From Eutreptiella sp. 'Long Island Sound 2002' (Eukaryota > Euglenozoa > Euglenophyceae > Eutreptiales > Eutreptiaceae), in NCBI GenBank assembly GCA_964036045.1, contig OZ038380.1, positions 65,828,591 through 65,892,590 of the forward strand: a stretch of DNA of 64,000 nt. Reading direction: 5' to 3'. The position numbers and the translations under genes were made by a program. The notes under the pieces are model-generated. The model ran no database searches. It was not told the origin of the DNA and worked only from the letters and a program-made list of their open reading frames with translations. Shown piece after piece: positions 51,430 through 63,016 of the stretch. The first letter of the stretch is position 1. Each line of letters begins with the position of its first letter.

Positions 51430-51740
51430 ATCTCACCAAACCTTCTTGTAGGACGGTAAGAAGGTTTCAACGGGCTCCTCGTTATCCCAATCTTTCGTAT
51501 AACCCTCCCAACAGACCTTGACGAGAAGTCTCTTGCGGTGAGTACGGTGACCCATTTTTTTTTCACGTTATAAGTGTCCTCCTCAAATTGGGAGGGCACT
51601 CTAGCAACCTTCTCCGTGTAGTTCAGAGGCAAAGGGGAGCGAGGGGAGTTGACCGTCTTCATTAGACAATCAAAGTGGACGTCAACTAATCTCCGTTGGT
51701 CCACTTGAATAACATAGAGGTCGTGAGCCTTCTTGGCCAC
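51430..51740 (-). pseudogene. Frameshifted chromodomain of element 2
   Basis: The frame from 51740 encodes QFEEDTYNV, then runs through a 9-base A homopolymer (T run 51555-51563 on the plus strand), after which the chromodomain signature continues in another frame (LLVKVCWEGY, NEEPVETFLPSYK) to a stop near 51435. W-E-G-Y and E-P-V mark the domain. The listed frame after the homopolymer is basic and meaningless. Confidence 0.6.
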
Positions 51741-51774
51741 AACCTCATAGGGCCCATCCCAATAGGGGCAAGTC

Positions 51775-52811
51775 TTATGGCCAAGATTTTTTATGTTGGC
51801 GACAGACCCATACGCGGTCCCCTTTTGAGAAATTGGGGGTCATCCTCCTCCTCTTATTATAGTTATGAGCAATTGCATCTTGCACGTGAATCATAGCCCT
51901 ACCTGCAAGAGCAATAACATCCTCACGCCGCTGGAAGTAGTGAGCGGCGTCTTGGGCAGCCCCCTTAGGCTTAGCAAGAGGGGGTTCCTTAGTACAGTTG
52001 TGTTTGGCAAACACAATCTCGTTAGGCGTATAACTTGAAGGACCTGTAGTCTCATGCCACGCTCGTACAACGGCGGGCAAAACCTCCACCCAATTAGTGC
52101 CCTTGTTCAAGGTAAGGGCTTTAGAAACTGCACGCCTTAGCTGCTTGCCAGTATTTTGGGCTTTGCCATTACCTTGGTACCTACCCGCGAGACACATAGT
52201 TGAACAGCACCAATCTCAGAACAAAGGGTTTGGAAATATTGGCTCACGAATTGGGGCCCACGGTCAGAGCATATTTCACGAGGGGCTCCGAACCTATCCA
52301 CCCAGCGTTCCATTACCGAATGGGCCGCTCTTTTCCCCGTTAGCTCTTCATCCTTGTCTTGATGATGAGGTTTAGGAATAGGGATCGCGATGAGGTAGCC
52401 GGAAAGCCGGCAAGCACATAGGAGATTTGGGTCATACGCCTCTTCATCATGGGAGGTGGACGGGTAGTGAAACACATCAAGCGCTATGGAGTCCATAAGC
52501 TCCATAGGTATAGGCATAGGGGTCATGTACGCTTGCTTGCGCTTGGTGTGATGCGTTTGAATGGCACATGAGGGACACATTTGACATTGCAGTTTCACTG
52601 CTTTGTACAATCCCTCACCTTCCACGCGATGGTTAATTTCTTTCCAGTGTTTTTCCACACTGAAGGTAGTTAATTGAAGTGCATCGTGGTATTCGGCCAC
52701 CAAACGATGCACTAGTGTCATAGGAACACACCACCGTCCATTACGGACGAGCTTGTTATCCACCAACCTCACCCCATCTTGGAAGCTCCCATTCAAAGCA
52801 TCTTGCCACAT
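51775..52811 (-). pseudogene. Integrase of element 2
   Basis: Minus strand: HRLVAEYHDAL and CQMCPSCAIQ (zinc-binding HHCC region), DSIALDVFHYPS (first Asp), EICSDRGPQF (second Asp, 52263-52265). After a 1-base frame change comes NGKAQNTGKQL, where the catalytic Glu expected in N-G-x-A-E is Gln (52156-52158). Continues with WVEVLPAVVRAWHETTG, SYTPNEIVF and KGDRVWVCR. Loss of Glu and the frame change make it inactive. Confidence 0.75.
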
Positions 52812-52839
52812 TTTTATAGCGTTTTCTTATAGCGTTCAC

Positions 52840-53485
52840 AATTTGGGTAGTGTTTAGCTCAATTTATCTCAAAAACGTTGGGAGCATCCTCCCCATGTAT
52901 AGGTGTTGCCTGCTTGTGGGACTTCCAAGATTTGTTAATCTTCGCAATTCGCTCCAGTCTCCAAAGTTTTTTCTTTTGCTTCGTCGCCCCCCCCCCCCCC
53001 CGCGCTGGAGCCGAAGCCAGAGGGGGTGGATCACACGCGGGCGCCCCAGTAGCCCGAGGCGCCGCCTTAGACCTAGTAACAACGGGCGCCACAACCGCCC
53101 GAATCACAAGGGGGCGAGCGAGAAGTTCCTCCTTCTCGGCCGCCATCATGTCCCGCACATCCCCGTCCGCTTGGGCCATCCCATGTATGGACACATCGCC
53201 CAACGCCGGGTTAGCAGGGTAAGCCCAACGGGACAAGAAATCACCCACGGGGTTCAGGGGTCCCGTGGTGTAAACCACATGGAGGTCAAAATGGGAGAAT
53301 AAGTCATGCAAATGCGCTTGGCGCGGAGAAGGACCTCCCACGGTTTTGAGGTCCTCTGTAGCCCAATTTTCAAGGCTACGGTGGTCCGTACAGACCCCCG
53401 CTCGCTTGTTCCCCACCCAACCATGCCATTTCAGAAGTGCTGCCACAATGGCGTAGCTTTCATTCTCCCCCGGGCTCCAATTCAT
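52840..53485 (-). pseudogene. RNase H and RNase H-integrase connection of element 2
   Basis: MNWSPGENESYAIVAALLKW (catalytic Glu), VCTDHRSLENW (Asp), FDLHVVYTTGPLNPVGDFLSRW (typical end of gypsy RNase H, usually PGxxNxxADxLSR), then an Ala/Pro linker with a C-run. The first RNase H strand (LTPDGSNWAVGAAL) lies upstream at 53650-53500 in the adjoining frame. Confidence 0.7.
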
Positions 53486-54396
53486 TGGCTGCCTGACAAT
53501 TTACGGTAGAAGAAGGCAAGGGGGCGAAGAGCACCATCGGGACCTTCCTGTCGTAGGGCCGCCCCCACTGCCCAATTACTACCGTCCGGGGTGAGGACAA
53601 AGTCCTCATCCCAATCGGCTAGTTGGAGAGGAACAAGATCCGTGATAGCACGCTTGAGCTTCAAAAAAACCTCGTTAGCCTTTGCATTCCACGTTAGGCC
53701 TTTCTTCTTCCCATTCTTATGCTTCGGCAAACTCTACAACATTCTAATCAAAGGGGTAGGTATGGAGGCGAAGTTTTGGACATAACCCGAAGAATAGTTT
53801 GCGAGCCCCAAGAACCCACGGAGCTCCCGAACGGTATCCGGTTTTTCCCAACGTTCAAGCGCCAATATTTTCCCTCGCGCCGGCCGCCGTGTGCCATTTT
53901 CCAACACATGGCCACAAAGCTCAACCAAACGAACAAAGAAATCGGTTTTGCTAACCAAAGCAACCAACTCCTCTTTCCGTAGCCTATCCAACACGGCACG
54001 CACGTCGCGGTCGTGGTTGGCCAATAGCTCCTCCTCTGTCTCACGGGAGGAACCAATAATAATAACATCAATATATACGTCCGCACAATCCAAACCCTGC
54101 AAGACGTGGTCCATGAGCCGTTGAAAAATAGCGGGCCCATTCTTGATACCCATAGGCATAACACGCCATTGGTATCTCTTACCCGCCAATTGCATGGCGG
54201 TCTTAGACCGGAACTCAGGGTGAAGGGGAATTGGAGGCAACCCTTTACTCAAGTCAAAAATAGTGAAAATCTTGTGTTTGGATTGATTTTTCAACACATT
54301 TTCAATGAGGGGGAGGGGGTGTGCGTCCGGCAAGGTAGCCTCATTAAGTTGGCGATAGTCCACAACGAGGCGCCATTTTCCCTTCTCTTTCTTGGG
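53482..54396 (-). pseudogene. Reverse transcriptase of element 2, main part
   Basis: KWRLVVDYRQLNEATLPDAHPL, FTIFDLSKGLPP (motif A), MPMGIKNGPAIFQRLM (motif B), and VYIDVIIIGSS, where YxDD reads YIDV (54064-54075): the second Asp is Val. LALERWEKPDTVRELRGFLGLANY follows as in other gypsy elements. A stop after LIRML (about 53736) separates it from the RNase H start. The N-terminal RT part lies at 60980-61345 across the insertion. Confidence 0.8.
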
Positions 54397-54680
54397 TTTG
54401 AGGTTTGAGGTTTGACGTTTCGGGTACTAGACGCCTTTCGGCCCCGGGGGGCCATCTGGTCGGGCCAGGTGATATACTCCCCACCGGGTCCTAGGGGGGG
54501 GGCCTTCATGACACACCTCCTGCCTGCTGGCGGAGTCCCCCGGATCCACGGGGCTCGGAGCCCTGTCCCTCCCCGGCTTCCCCATTTCACCACTCCCCGG
54601 TTAGTGCGTCACTTAGCAACCGTGGTTGCAGGCGCTTACCCACTACGCCGCCCCCTTGATGTGTGGTCCCCCGGGCTGCC
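54397..54680 (-). repeat. Possible tRNA-derived SINE
   Basis: Read on the minus strand, GGCGTAGTGGGTAAGCGCCT (54645-54626) resembles an RNA polymerase III A-box in a tRNA head. It is followed by GCAACCACGGTTGC and a body ending in CCTCAAA repeats at 54397. No convincing B-box was found, so the call is weak. Confidence 0.3.
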
Positions 54681-54699
54681 GGCGCCGCCGGGCCCGTGC

Positions 54700-55284
54700 T
54701 ACTGACTTGTCGCCAATGGGACCCACATGGGCTGGCGCGGAGGCTGCCTAGCCGTGGGGCTGGTGCGTAGCACTGTGTGCTACTACTGCCTTGGCGGGTG
54801 CAGTGCCCTGGTCGTGTGTGCGCGGCGCTCGCGGGTGGCGTGAAGGGTCGGGGCCGGTGCCGGTTCTTGCGTCTCCCCTTGGGCTCCTCCCTGCCCTCAC
54901 TCCCCTCGCGGTGCATGTTGCGGGTTGTCCCGCCCGGGTGTCCCCTTCCCTTCGCCTGCTGGTACGCCATTCCATGTGGTCTGTGCATTCCGCGGGCTCC
55001 GTCCGGTTGCCCTTTGGGTCCGCGCCTTGTGTCCGTTGCCTGTGTGTGCGCTCGTGCTTGCGTGGCGTACCCGCCTCCCCCCCCCTCCGGGTGAGTGTGG
55101 CGCGCGCACTACGCGCCGTTCTGGTGCAGGGGGCCGGTAGGGCCGTTCCAGGCGGTTCGTGCCCCTCCGTGTTTCCTGCCGCCGTCCCGTGCTCTGCCTT
55201 TTTAGCTCTTGCAGGGGTGGCTCGGTCCCTTCGTCCCCTTGCCTTGCTTGGGGTCGCGCGCCCCCCTGCGGGCAGGCCTGCTTT
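54700..55284 (+). other. GC-rich leader before the satellite
   Basis: Non-repetitive GC-rich sequence, low in A, with open frames in several phases. No motif recognised. Confidence 0.35.
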
Positions 55285-58190
55285 TTTGTGCTGGCTTTGC
55301 ACGCTGTGGGGGCGGCACGAGGGTGCCCGGGGGGGGCGCCCCTTGCCTGGGTGTGGGGCTTCTGGGGTCTGGCGCTCTCCCACAGCCGACCGTCCGTCCT
55401 TGGGGCGTGCGGCCAGGGGCCCGCTACCCACTGGCTACGGGTGCGGGGAGTGCGGGCATGGGGACCCGTCACCAACCCCACTGCGCACGCTCTTGCGAGC
55501 TGGCTTTGCGCGCTGTGGGGGCGTCACTAGGGCGCCCGGGAGTCGCGCCTCTTGCCTGGGTGTGGGGCGTCCAGGGTCCGGCGCTCTCCCACCCCCGACC
55601 GCCCGTCCTTCAAGGCGTATGGCCGGGGCCCACTACCCACTGGCTGTGGGTGCGGGGGTTGTGGGGGTGGGGACCCCTCACGGACCCCACAGCGCGCGCT
55701 CTTGCGAGCTATCTTTGCGCGCTGTGGGGGCGGGACGAGGATGCCCGCGGGGGGGGGGGCGCCTCTTGCCTGGCTGTGGGGCGTCCGGGATTGGGCGCTC
55801 ATCAACGCCCGACCGCCCGTCCTTTGGGGCGTGCGGCCGGGGCCCACTACCCACTGGCTATGGGTGCGGGGTTTGTGAACTTGGGGACCCGTCACCAACC
55901 CTACAGCGCCCCCTCTTGCGAGCTGGCTTTGCGCGCTGTGGGGGTGGCACGAGGGCGCCCGGGGGGGCGCCTCTTGCCTGCGTGGTGCGTCTGGGGTCGG
56001 GCGCTCTCCCAGCCCCGACCGCCTGTCCTTGGAGGGTGCGGCAGGGGCCCCCTACCCACTGGCTGCGGGTGCGGGGGGGGCGGGCGTGGGGATGCGCCAC
56101 GAACCCCACAGTGTGCGCTCTTGCGAGCCGGCTTCGCGCGTTGTGGGGGCGGCACGAGGGCGCCTAGGGGGGGCGTCCCTTGCCTGTGTGTGGGGCGTCC
56201 GGGGTCGGGCGCTCTCCCATCCCCGACCGCCCGTCCTTTGGGGCGTGCGGCCGGGGCCCACTACCCACTGGCTGTTGGTGGGGGGGATGCGGGCGTGGGG
56301 ACCGGTCACCAACCCCACAGCGCGCGCTCTTGCGAGCTCACTTAGCGCGTTGTGGGGGCGGCACGAGGGTGCCAGTGGGGGGGTCGCCTCTTGCCTGGTT
56401 GTGGGGCGTCCGGGGTTGGGCGCTGCTCCAGGCCCCGACCGCCTGTCCTTTGTGGGCCTGCGGCCGGGGCCCACTACCCATCGGCTGTGCGTCCGAAGGG
56501 TGTGGGCGTGAAGACCCGTCACCAACCCCACAGCGCGCGCTCTTGCCAGCTGGCTTTGCGCGCTGTGGGTACAGCATGAGGGCGCGGGGGGAGGGCGCCT
56601 CTTGCCTGTGTGTGAGGCGGCCTGAGTAGGGCGCTCTCCCGCACCCGACTGCCCGTTCTTTGGGGCGTGCGTCCGGGGCCAACTACCCACTGGCTGTGGG
56701 TGCGGGGTTGGTGGGCGTGGGGACCCGTCACCAACCCCACAGCGCGCGCTCTTGCGAAGCTGGCTTTGCGCGCTGTGGGGGCGGCCGAAGGGCGCCCAGG
56801 GGGGGCGCCTCTTGCCTGGGTTTTGGGCGTCTGGGCCAAGGCGCTCTCCCACCTCCGACCGCCCGTCCTTTGGGGCGTGCGGCCGGGGCCCACTACCCAC
56901 TGGCTGTGGGTGCAGGGGCTGTGGGCTTGGGCACCTCTCAGCAACCCCACAGCGCGCGTTCTTGCAAGCTGGCTTTGCACGCTTGTGGGGGCGGCACAAG
57001 GGTGCCCGGGGGGGGGGGCGCCTCTTGCCTGCGTGTGGGGCCTCCGGGGTTGGGCGCTCTCCCATCCCGGACCGCCCGTCCTTTCGGGCGTGCGGCCAGG
57101 GCCCACTACCAACTGGCTGTGGGTTCGGAGGTTGTGGGCGTGGGCCCCCGTCACCGACCCCACAGCGCGCACTCTTGCGAGCTGGGTGTGCCCGCTGTTG
57201 GGGCGGCACGGGGGCGCCCGGGGGGGGGCGCCTCTTGCCTGTGTGTGGGGCGGCCGGAGTCGGGCGCTCTCCCACCCCCAACGGCCCGTCCTTTGGGGCG
57301 TGCGGCCGGGGCCCACAACCCACTGACTGTGGGTGCGGGGGCTGCGGGCGTGGGGACCCGTCACCGACCCCACAGCGCGGGCTCTTGCGGGCTGGCTTTG
57401 CGCGCTATGGGGGCGGCATGAGGGTGCCCGGGGGGGGGGCGCCTCTTGCCTGGGTGTGGGGCATCCGGGGTTGGCCGCTCTCCCAACCCCGACCGCCCGT
57501 CCTTTGGGGCGTGCGGCCGGGGCCCACTACCCACTGGCTGTGGATGCAGGGGTTGTGGGCGTTGGGACCCGTCACCAACCCCACAGCACGCGCTCTTGCG
57601 AGCTGGCTTTGCGCGCTGTGGGAGGGCATGAGGGTGCCCGGGGGGGGGCGCCTCTTGCCTGGGTGTGGGGCGTCCGGGGTTGTGTGCTTCTCCACGCCCG
57701 ACCGCCTGTCCTTCAGGGCGCGCGGCCGGGGCCCACTACCCACTGGCTGTGGGTGCGGGGGATGTGGGCGTAGGGACCCATCACCAACCCCACAGCGCGC
57801 GCTCTTGCGAGCTGGCTTTGCGCGCTGTGCGGGAGGCTCAAGGGCGCCCACGGGGGGCACATCTTGCCTTTGTGTGGGGCGTCCGGGGTCGGGCGCTCTG
57901 CCACGCCCGACCGCCCGTCCTTTGAGGCGTGCGGCTGGGGCCCACTACCCACTGGCTGTGGGTGCGGGCGATGCGGGCCTGGGGACCTGTCACAAACCCC
58001 ACCGCGCGCTCTTGCGAGCTGGCTCTGCGCGCTGCGGGGGCGGCACGAGGGCGCCCGGGGGGGACGCCTCTTGCCTTGGTGTGGGGCGTCTGGGGTCGGG
58101 CGCTCTCCGAGGCCCAATCCCCCATTTTTGGGGCGTGCGGCCGGGGCTCGCTACCCACTGGCTGTGTGTGCAGTGTGCGGGCGCGGGGGC
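55285..58190 (+). repeat. 210-bp satellite, about 14 units
   Basis: The segment 'ctggctttgcgcgctgtggg' (with variants) recurs at about 55285, 55500, 55708, 55922, 56128, 56336, 56547, 56759, 56970, 57180, 57391, 57601, 57810 and 58017, a mean spacing of 210 bp. Each unit contains a G-run of 4-10 bases, 'cctcttgcctg', 'gaccgcccgtcctt' and 'cccactacccactggctgtgggtgcg'. 210 bp is exactly 70 codons, so frames stay open with 70-residue periodic peptides on both strands. No start, promoter or other evidence of expression was seen. Confidence 0.93.
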
Positions 58191-58199
58191 CCGGCTGTC

Positions 58200-60470
58200 C
58201 TCAGCACCTTCTTCTGTGCCGTGGTTTTTTGTGTCCTGTGCGCGCTTCCCAGGTTTGCAGCACCCGGTGCCCGTTGTGGCTTGGCACCTGTCCTGGTGCC
58301 GCGGTTGTGGCCGGCGGCGTGCCTCTCTGGCGTGCCTCGTGGCTCCCCGTTGGTGTGCCGCGCCTCGTCCAGTCCGGTCGCTCTCGGTGCTCAGGTCGGC
58401 TTTCCCGTCGATGTGGTGCCTTCCCCCTATCCGAGGGCTGTCACCCCCGGCTTTACTGGGTGGCTGCGCGGGGCACGTGCAGGCCTGCCGAGAACCGGAC
58501 TCATTGTGCCTGCCGCTGGCCCTTGCCGAGGCAGGGGCGCTGGGCTCGCTGCGCATCGTACCCATTTGGGGCCCCGCGATGGGGATGTCCCTGGCGGGTC
58601 CCTCCAGTTTCAGTCGTGGGCTGTGTGCGCTGCTGTGGTTTGACGTGTGTGGACCCGGTCACTGCCGCGTCCGGTTTCCGGTACCGTCCGTCCTTCGACG
58701 GGGGGCTCGGCCGGTGCGCCGGGGCTGTTTTGTGTGGACGCCGACACCTCCCCCTTTGGGTCGCAGGACGCCACGCCCGGGTCCCGCGCGTGTGTGGATG
58801 CGTGCTCTTCTTGGCCGGGTCGGGCGGGCCGGCCTCCCGGGCACGCTTTGGTGCGCCTCACCTTTCCTGTGGCTGTTTTGTCCTTCTTCTTTGTTTGGCC
58901 CCCTCCGGGCTGGGGTTGCCCACGCTTCGGGTGTTTTTGTTTTGTTTGGTTTGGTTTGTTTTTCCCCTGTGTTCCCTCCTCTGCTCTGGCGCCCCCGCTG
59001 TCTCCGGCTTTTTGTGCTTCCCGGCCCTGGGTGCCCTGGGCCTTGGCGCTCCGCGTTCGCTCCTACCCCTCCCCTCCCCCTTTTTTGCTTCCTTTGTTTC
59101 GGTTTTTTTTCCTTGGTTTTGCTTTGGCGTCCTGCGTTGTCTGCCCGCTTGTGCCCCCTTGCCCCCCTTTTTTTCTTTTTGCTCCCTTCCCCCCCCCTCC
59201 CGTTTTTCTGTGTTTTCTTTTTTTTTTTGGTTTGTTCCCCCTCCTGCACCCTTCCCGCGGTGCTTTGTGTTGCTGCTTTCGATGCCCCGGGCCTTGGCAC
59301 TCTTTTGTGTCCCCTCCCCATTTTTCTCTTCCCCCTTGGTTTTTTTATCCCTTTTGTTCTTCCTTTTTTTGTCCTCCCTCCGCGCCTCTCTTGTCTCAGG
59401 TTTTCCGTTGTTTCCGGCCCTGGGTGCCTTGGGCCTCGGTGCTCTGCCTCCGCCCAGCCCTCCCGCCGTGTCTCTCTCTCTATCTCTTTTTTTTTGGTTT
59501 TTTTTTCTTATTGTTGTTTTGCCCTCCCGCTTTTTCCTGATTCCGGGTGCTCTTGGTGCTCTTGGCCTCTGTTGCGCCTGGCTGGGTTCCTTTTTCCTTC
59601 TTCGTGTGTGGCGGTGTGTGTGGTGTGTGCGCTGCGTGCTGGGGCTGCCGTCTGCGTCGTTTCTTGCTGGTGCTGCCCTGTTGCTTCGTTCGCGCTGCCT
59701 GGTGCTGTGTGTCGTTGCCTGTGGTTGCTGGGTGTTCGCTGCTGGGTCTGGTTGCCCGCTGTTGTTTGCCGCTGGCGTGCTTTGGCGCCGGTGGTCCTGC
59801 CTGGCCACGTGGCCCGCCGCCCTGCTGCGTGCTTTAGTTCGCTGTGGCGTCCCGCTCCCCTGTGCTGTGTCCTGTGTTTCGTTGCTCTGTGTTGCCGTGT
59901 GGTGCCGTGCTGTGGTGCCCTGCTGTCCGTTTTTGCTTTGTTCTGTGGTCGGTGTGGCGCTGTGTTGCTCCTTGACACCGTCTGTGGTGCGTTGTGCTGT
60001 TCTTTGTCGTGTTGTGTTCTGTGCCCCTGTCGTGCCGCTCTGTGCCGTGCCCCGCCGCCGTTTGGGCGTTGTTTGGTGCCTGGTTTTGCTGCCCGTGTTT
60101 GCTGGTGGGTCTGGTTGCCTCTTTTTGCTTTCTGGTGGCGCGTGTGGGCCCTGGTGTCCTTGTCCGGCCTGAGGCCGCCCGCCCTGCTGTCTGGCGTGCT
60201 GGTGCGGTGTCCTGCGATGTCCTACGCCCTGTGCTGTGTCCCTTGGTGCCGGGCTGCCTTGTGGTGCTGTGGCGTCTGGCCGTGTTGTGCGTTTGTCCGT
60301 GCTGCGGGTTTTTTTTCTCCCTTTTGTCCTCTTTTCGTCTGCAAAAATCCCCTGCTAGTTCTCCACTCCTTGGAAAACCTTCGGAAAACCAAAAAATCAA
60401 AATGTTTCCCACTAGAAAATTAGACACTACCCAACTCACGCACGCAGGCAGGCAGCAATACCAAGGTTAC
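58200..60470 (+). repeat. A-poor dispersed repeat, copy B
   Basis: Collinear with 1-3000, beginning 'gtgcgcgcttccc' and ending 'ctgcaaaaatcccctgct' plus an A-rich tail and 'ctcacgcacgc'. It has fewer internal 170-bp units and a shorter G/T-rich section than copy A. Frames of up to 1,223 codons run from the satellite into it, on composition alone. Confidence 0.8.
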
Positions 60471-60979
60471 ATTTCTGTCTTACGTGTTGCCACGCGACCT
60501 CGAAGATAGTGGTCTTGGTTGCCAGGGGTTGACCGCGGTTCCCCCAGGGCCGGTCGCCTAAGCTGACGGAAAGGGGTGAGGGGGGGCACGAGGGAGGGGA
60601 AGTAAGTGCATGGAGAAGGAAAGAGGATGAAAGGAAGCAGGGCAAAAGGACGCGGCAGCTTAGAAAAAACTTTCGAGTTTTACGCGCCCCTCGAGGCGGG
60701 TTTTTCTTTGCGCTAATAGCGTGTTAGGCGACGTGGGAGGCAGCGTTATGTTCCTACAAGCAGTACGGTGCTTACGGCGTTAACTAGTCACCTGCTTAAG
60801 AGCGAAAAAATTTCCGTCGCGTCTCAACGCGTTTCGCAGCGAGCTTTTGGGCCCATGCGTTTTCTATGCTAATTAGCTTTATCTTCAACTATTTGGAAAC
60901 ATTTTTCGTCGTGTTTTACCCATCTTACCTTTCCTCCTCCTCATGGTCCCTCCTCTGTTCGGATGCCAGGGGGAACCAC
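60471..60979. other. Unique tail of the inserted block
   Basis: About 500 bp without a reading frame or repeat I recognise, ending at the right 18-bp target repeat. Confidence 0.4.
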
Positions 60980-61345
60980 TCCCTTCTCCTTCTTGGGCAC
61001 AACAACACCGTTGGACGCCTACTCCGAGGCAGGACACGGCTCAATCCAGCCACGAGCCAAAAAGTCTTCCACTATCTCTTGCTCCGCCGCGGCACGCTCC
61101 CCCACCAACCGTATAGGTTTCACGGACTTGGGTTTAGCTTTCGGGTATAGGTCAAGTTTAGCAAACCCGAACTGCTCCGTACCACGGACCTTAGTATGTT
61201 CCTGGCCCGGACGGAGACGAACCTCCCCGCTAAAAACATCCCGCTCATAGTCCGCGAGGATGCGTTTCCTCATGAGATCCTCTGGAGGAGCCAGAAAAGG
61301 TGCTTGGGTGGTGACAACACCACCGACACCAGAAGCCGCCAACAA
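60980..61345 (-). pseudogene. RT N-terminal part of element 2
   Basis: MRKRILADYERDVFSGEVRL, then EQEIVEDFLARGWIEPCPASE, a stop TAG where Trp is expected (E-W-A in element 1), then NGVVVPKKEKG up to the insertion. It matches RGWLQPCHSEWASPCFVVPKK in element 1. It is in the same frame as the upstream protease ORF after TGA 61367-61369. Confidence 0.7.
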
Positions 61346-61366
61346 TTGTTTGGCGCCATTAGTTTT

Positions 61367-63016
61367 TCAGTAGCGCTCAACGGTAGTGGCCATCCCAACC
61401 AATGACTCTTTCTCAATTTTCGCAATGCGTGAACACACGCATTCTTGTGCCTCCAAATCTTCGGGGGTAGGCTCAAGAGTAACGGGAGCGGGGAATTTTT
61501 TATCGGTCGCTTGATATGCGAGGGTGCGCACCGAAGCCAAATGGTTCAGCACCCTTTCATCCTCCGACTCCTCCTCCGAGGTCATGCCCGGCTCGTCACT
61601 CATATCGGGGTCAGTGACGTCCGGTGCCAAAACGGAGGCCACATGACATTTAGTGGCCACCAAATTTTCCTCCGCAATACCACCGTCAACGTATACCGCC
61701 ACCGTGGAACAACCCCGTTGAGGAAGGGGAGTGAGGTGGTCATTTTGATAGAGACGGGCCTTAGTCTCCATCCCAGGAAGGTGGTACCCTTGCAAAGTAA
61801 TTTCCATAAGGGGCTTCCAACACACCCTATGTGTCCACTTTGGACCTACGACGATGGCTCGTAGTTTTTCTTGCCAAATTTTCCGGACACAGTCGGAAAA
61901 CGGATGATAGGGAGGGCACATCCAATACAACTTGGAGGGGTCCGCCGGACTGGAAAAGAAACCTTCAAGCGGCGAAACCCAACGGATAGCCTCGGCCATA
62001 CCCGGGACCCTATTGAAGGCGTCCACGTCGGGGTTTTTGCCAAATTGTTTTTTGACGTGTGCAGCCCAATATGGCCTGAGGCCATAGTCAGACTGTGTCC
62101 ACACGGACCCATCACGCCATGTGGGTAGAACATCACGGGCAAGGGTTTCGGGAGCAAATTCAATCAGCTCCAACGCACAAGCCCAGTCCTGTACGGGGGC
62201 CACGGAGGAAGCGGTCAAGGCATCACATATGTGTTTCTCGGCCTCAACACGGTTAGGCAGTTCGCCACCAGGGGGCGTAACCACAATCGCCGGGGCCGGG
62301 TGCATAGGAGTGACCGCCCCAATGATTGGAACAGTTATGCCCCAGCCGGACTGACGTGACACTTTACCATGAATGGGTTGAACCAACAATGGTTTGCCGG
62401 TTCGTGGAGCTTCACGGAAGTCCGCAATCCAAAAACAGGGGTGCACTGGGTGGTGAGAGTACAAAAGATTGAAGCGGGCAAAATGGTTCACACAATGTTC
62501 ATAAGCCCATGGGTGCCCCAAAACCATATCCCAAGGTAAATTCGGTACAAGGTACGGGGACACGCCACATTGGTCAACATGGGGAACTGCAACACTACCA
62601 TCCACAACCCCCGTAAATTTAATTTTGACATCTATTTGCTCGTCCACCGCCAGCAAGGGCTTCTCGTTATCGGCTTGGAGTAGGCGCCTCCGTTGGGGGG
62701 ATTCATAATTTTCGGAGATTTCGTCTCCAAAAACATTGGGGTTGGCCAAAGCGACCGCTTGGCACCCAAAATCCAACAAAACACAAAGAGCCTTAAATTC
62801 TCCATTGGGCAAAACAACCTGAACGGAAAGTTCAGTTTGAATCTCACGAGTCACTATGTGCCCCTTCATGACTCTCGATGGAACGAGAGCCACCGTAGTG
62901 TCACAGGGGTGCCGGAGGGTTTCTTCCTTGGAAGGGGGCTTCCCTTGGGCACTCCTATCTACGCCCGCGCCCGTACGGCGCTCCCTTTCCTCCCTTATCG
63001 CCGTTGCCACCGCCAC
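61367..63016 (-). pseudogene. Protease-like and DAF/PPY module protein of element 2
   Basis: An intact 549-codon minus frame. LSVQVVLPNGEFKALCVLLDFGCQAVAL is the retropepsin active-site strand, but the D-T/S-G triad is DFG (62765-62773). NLPWDMVLGHPW matches the distal ILG motif. Later come DYGLRPYWAAHV, NPDVDAFNRV, LYWMCPPYHPF (61898-61918) and AIVVGPKWTHRVCWKPL, the module shared with element 1. Then VAVYVDGG and an acidic linker (MTSEEESEDERVL). It ends at TGA 61367-61369, after which the same frame continues into RT. With DFG, protease activity is doubtful. The module has a methyltransferase-like PP-Y motif but its identity is unproven. Confidence 0.7.

Larger units (their letters stand above)
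54397..60979. mobile_element. 6.6 kb block inserted in the RT of element 2
   Basis: Flanked by an 18-bp direct repeat, TCCCTTCTCYTTCTTGGG (54379-54396 and 60980-60997, one mismatch), which is the RT codons for PKKEKG present once in related elements. Immediately inside the left end are two TTTGAGG units, like a short tandem tail of a retroposon read on the minus strand. Contents: SINE-like sequence (54397-54680), a GC-rich leader, 14 units of a 210-bp satellite (55285-58190), copy B of the A-poor repeat (58200-60470) and a unique tail. It is either one composite element or successive insertions. Confidence 0.65.

Noticed and set aside
56752-60423. 1,223-codon frame across satellite and copy B
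   Set aside because: Repeats of 70 residues from a 210-bp satellite continuing into A-poor sequence; no start context, domain or conservation evidence.
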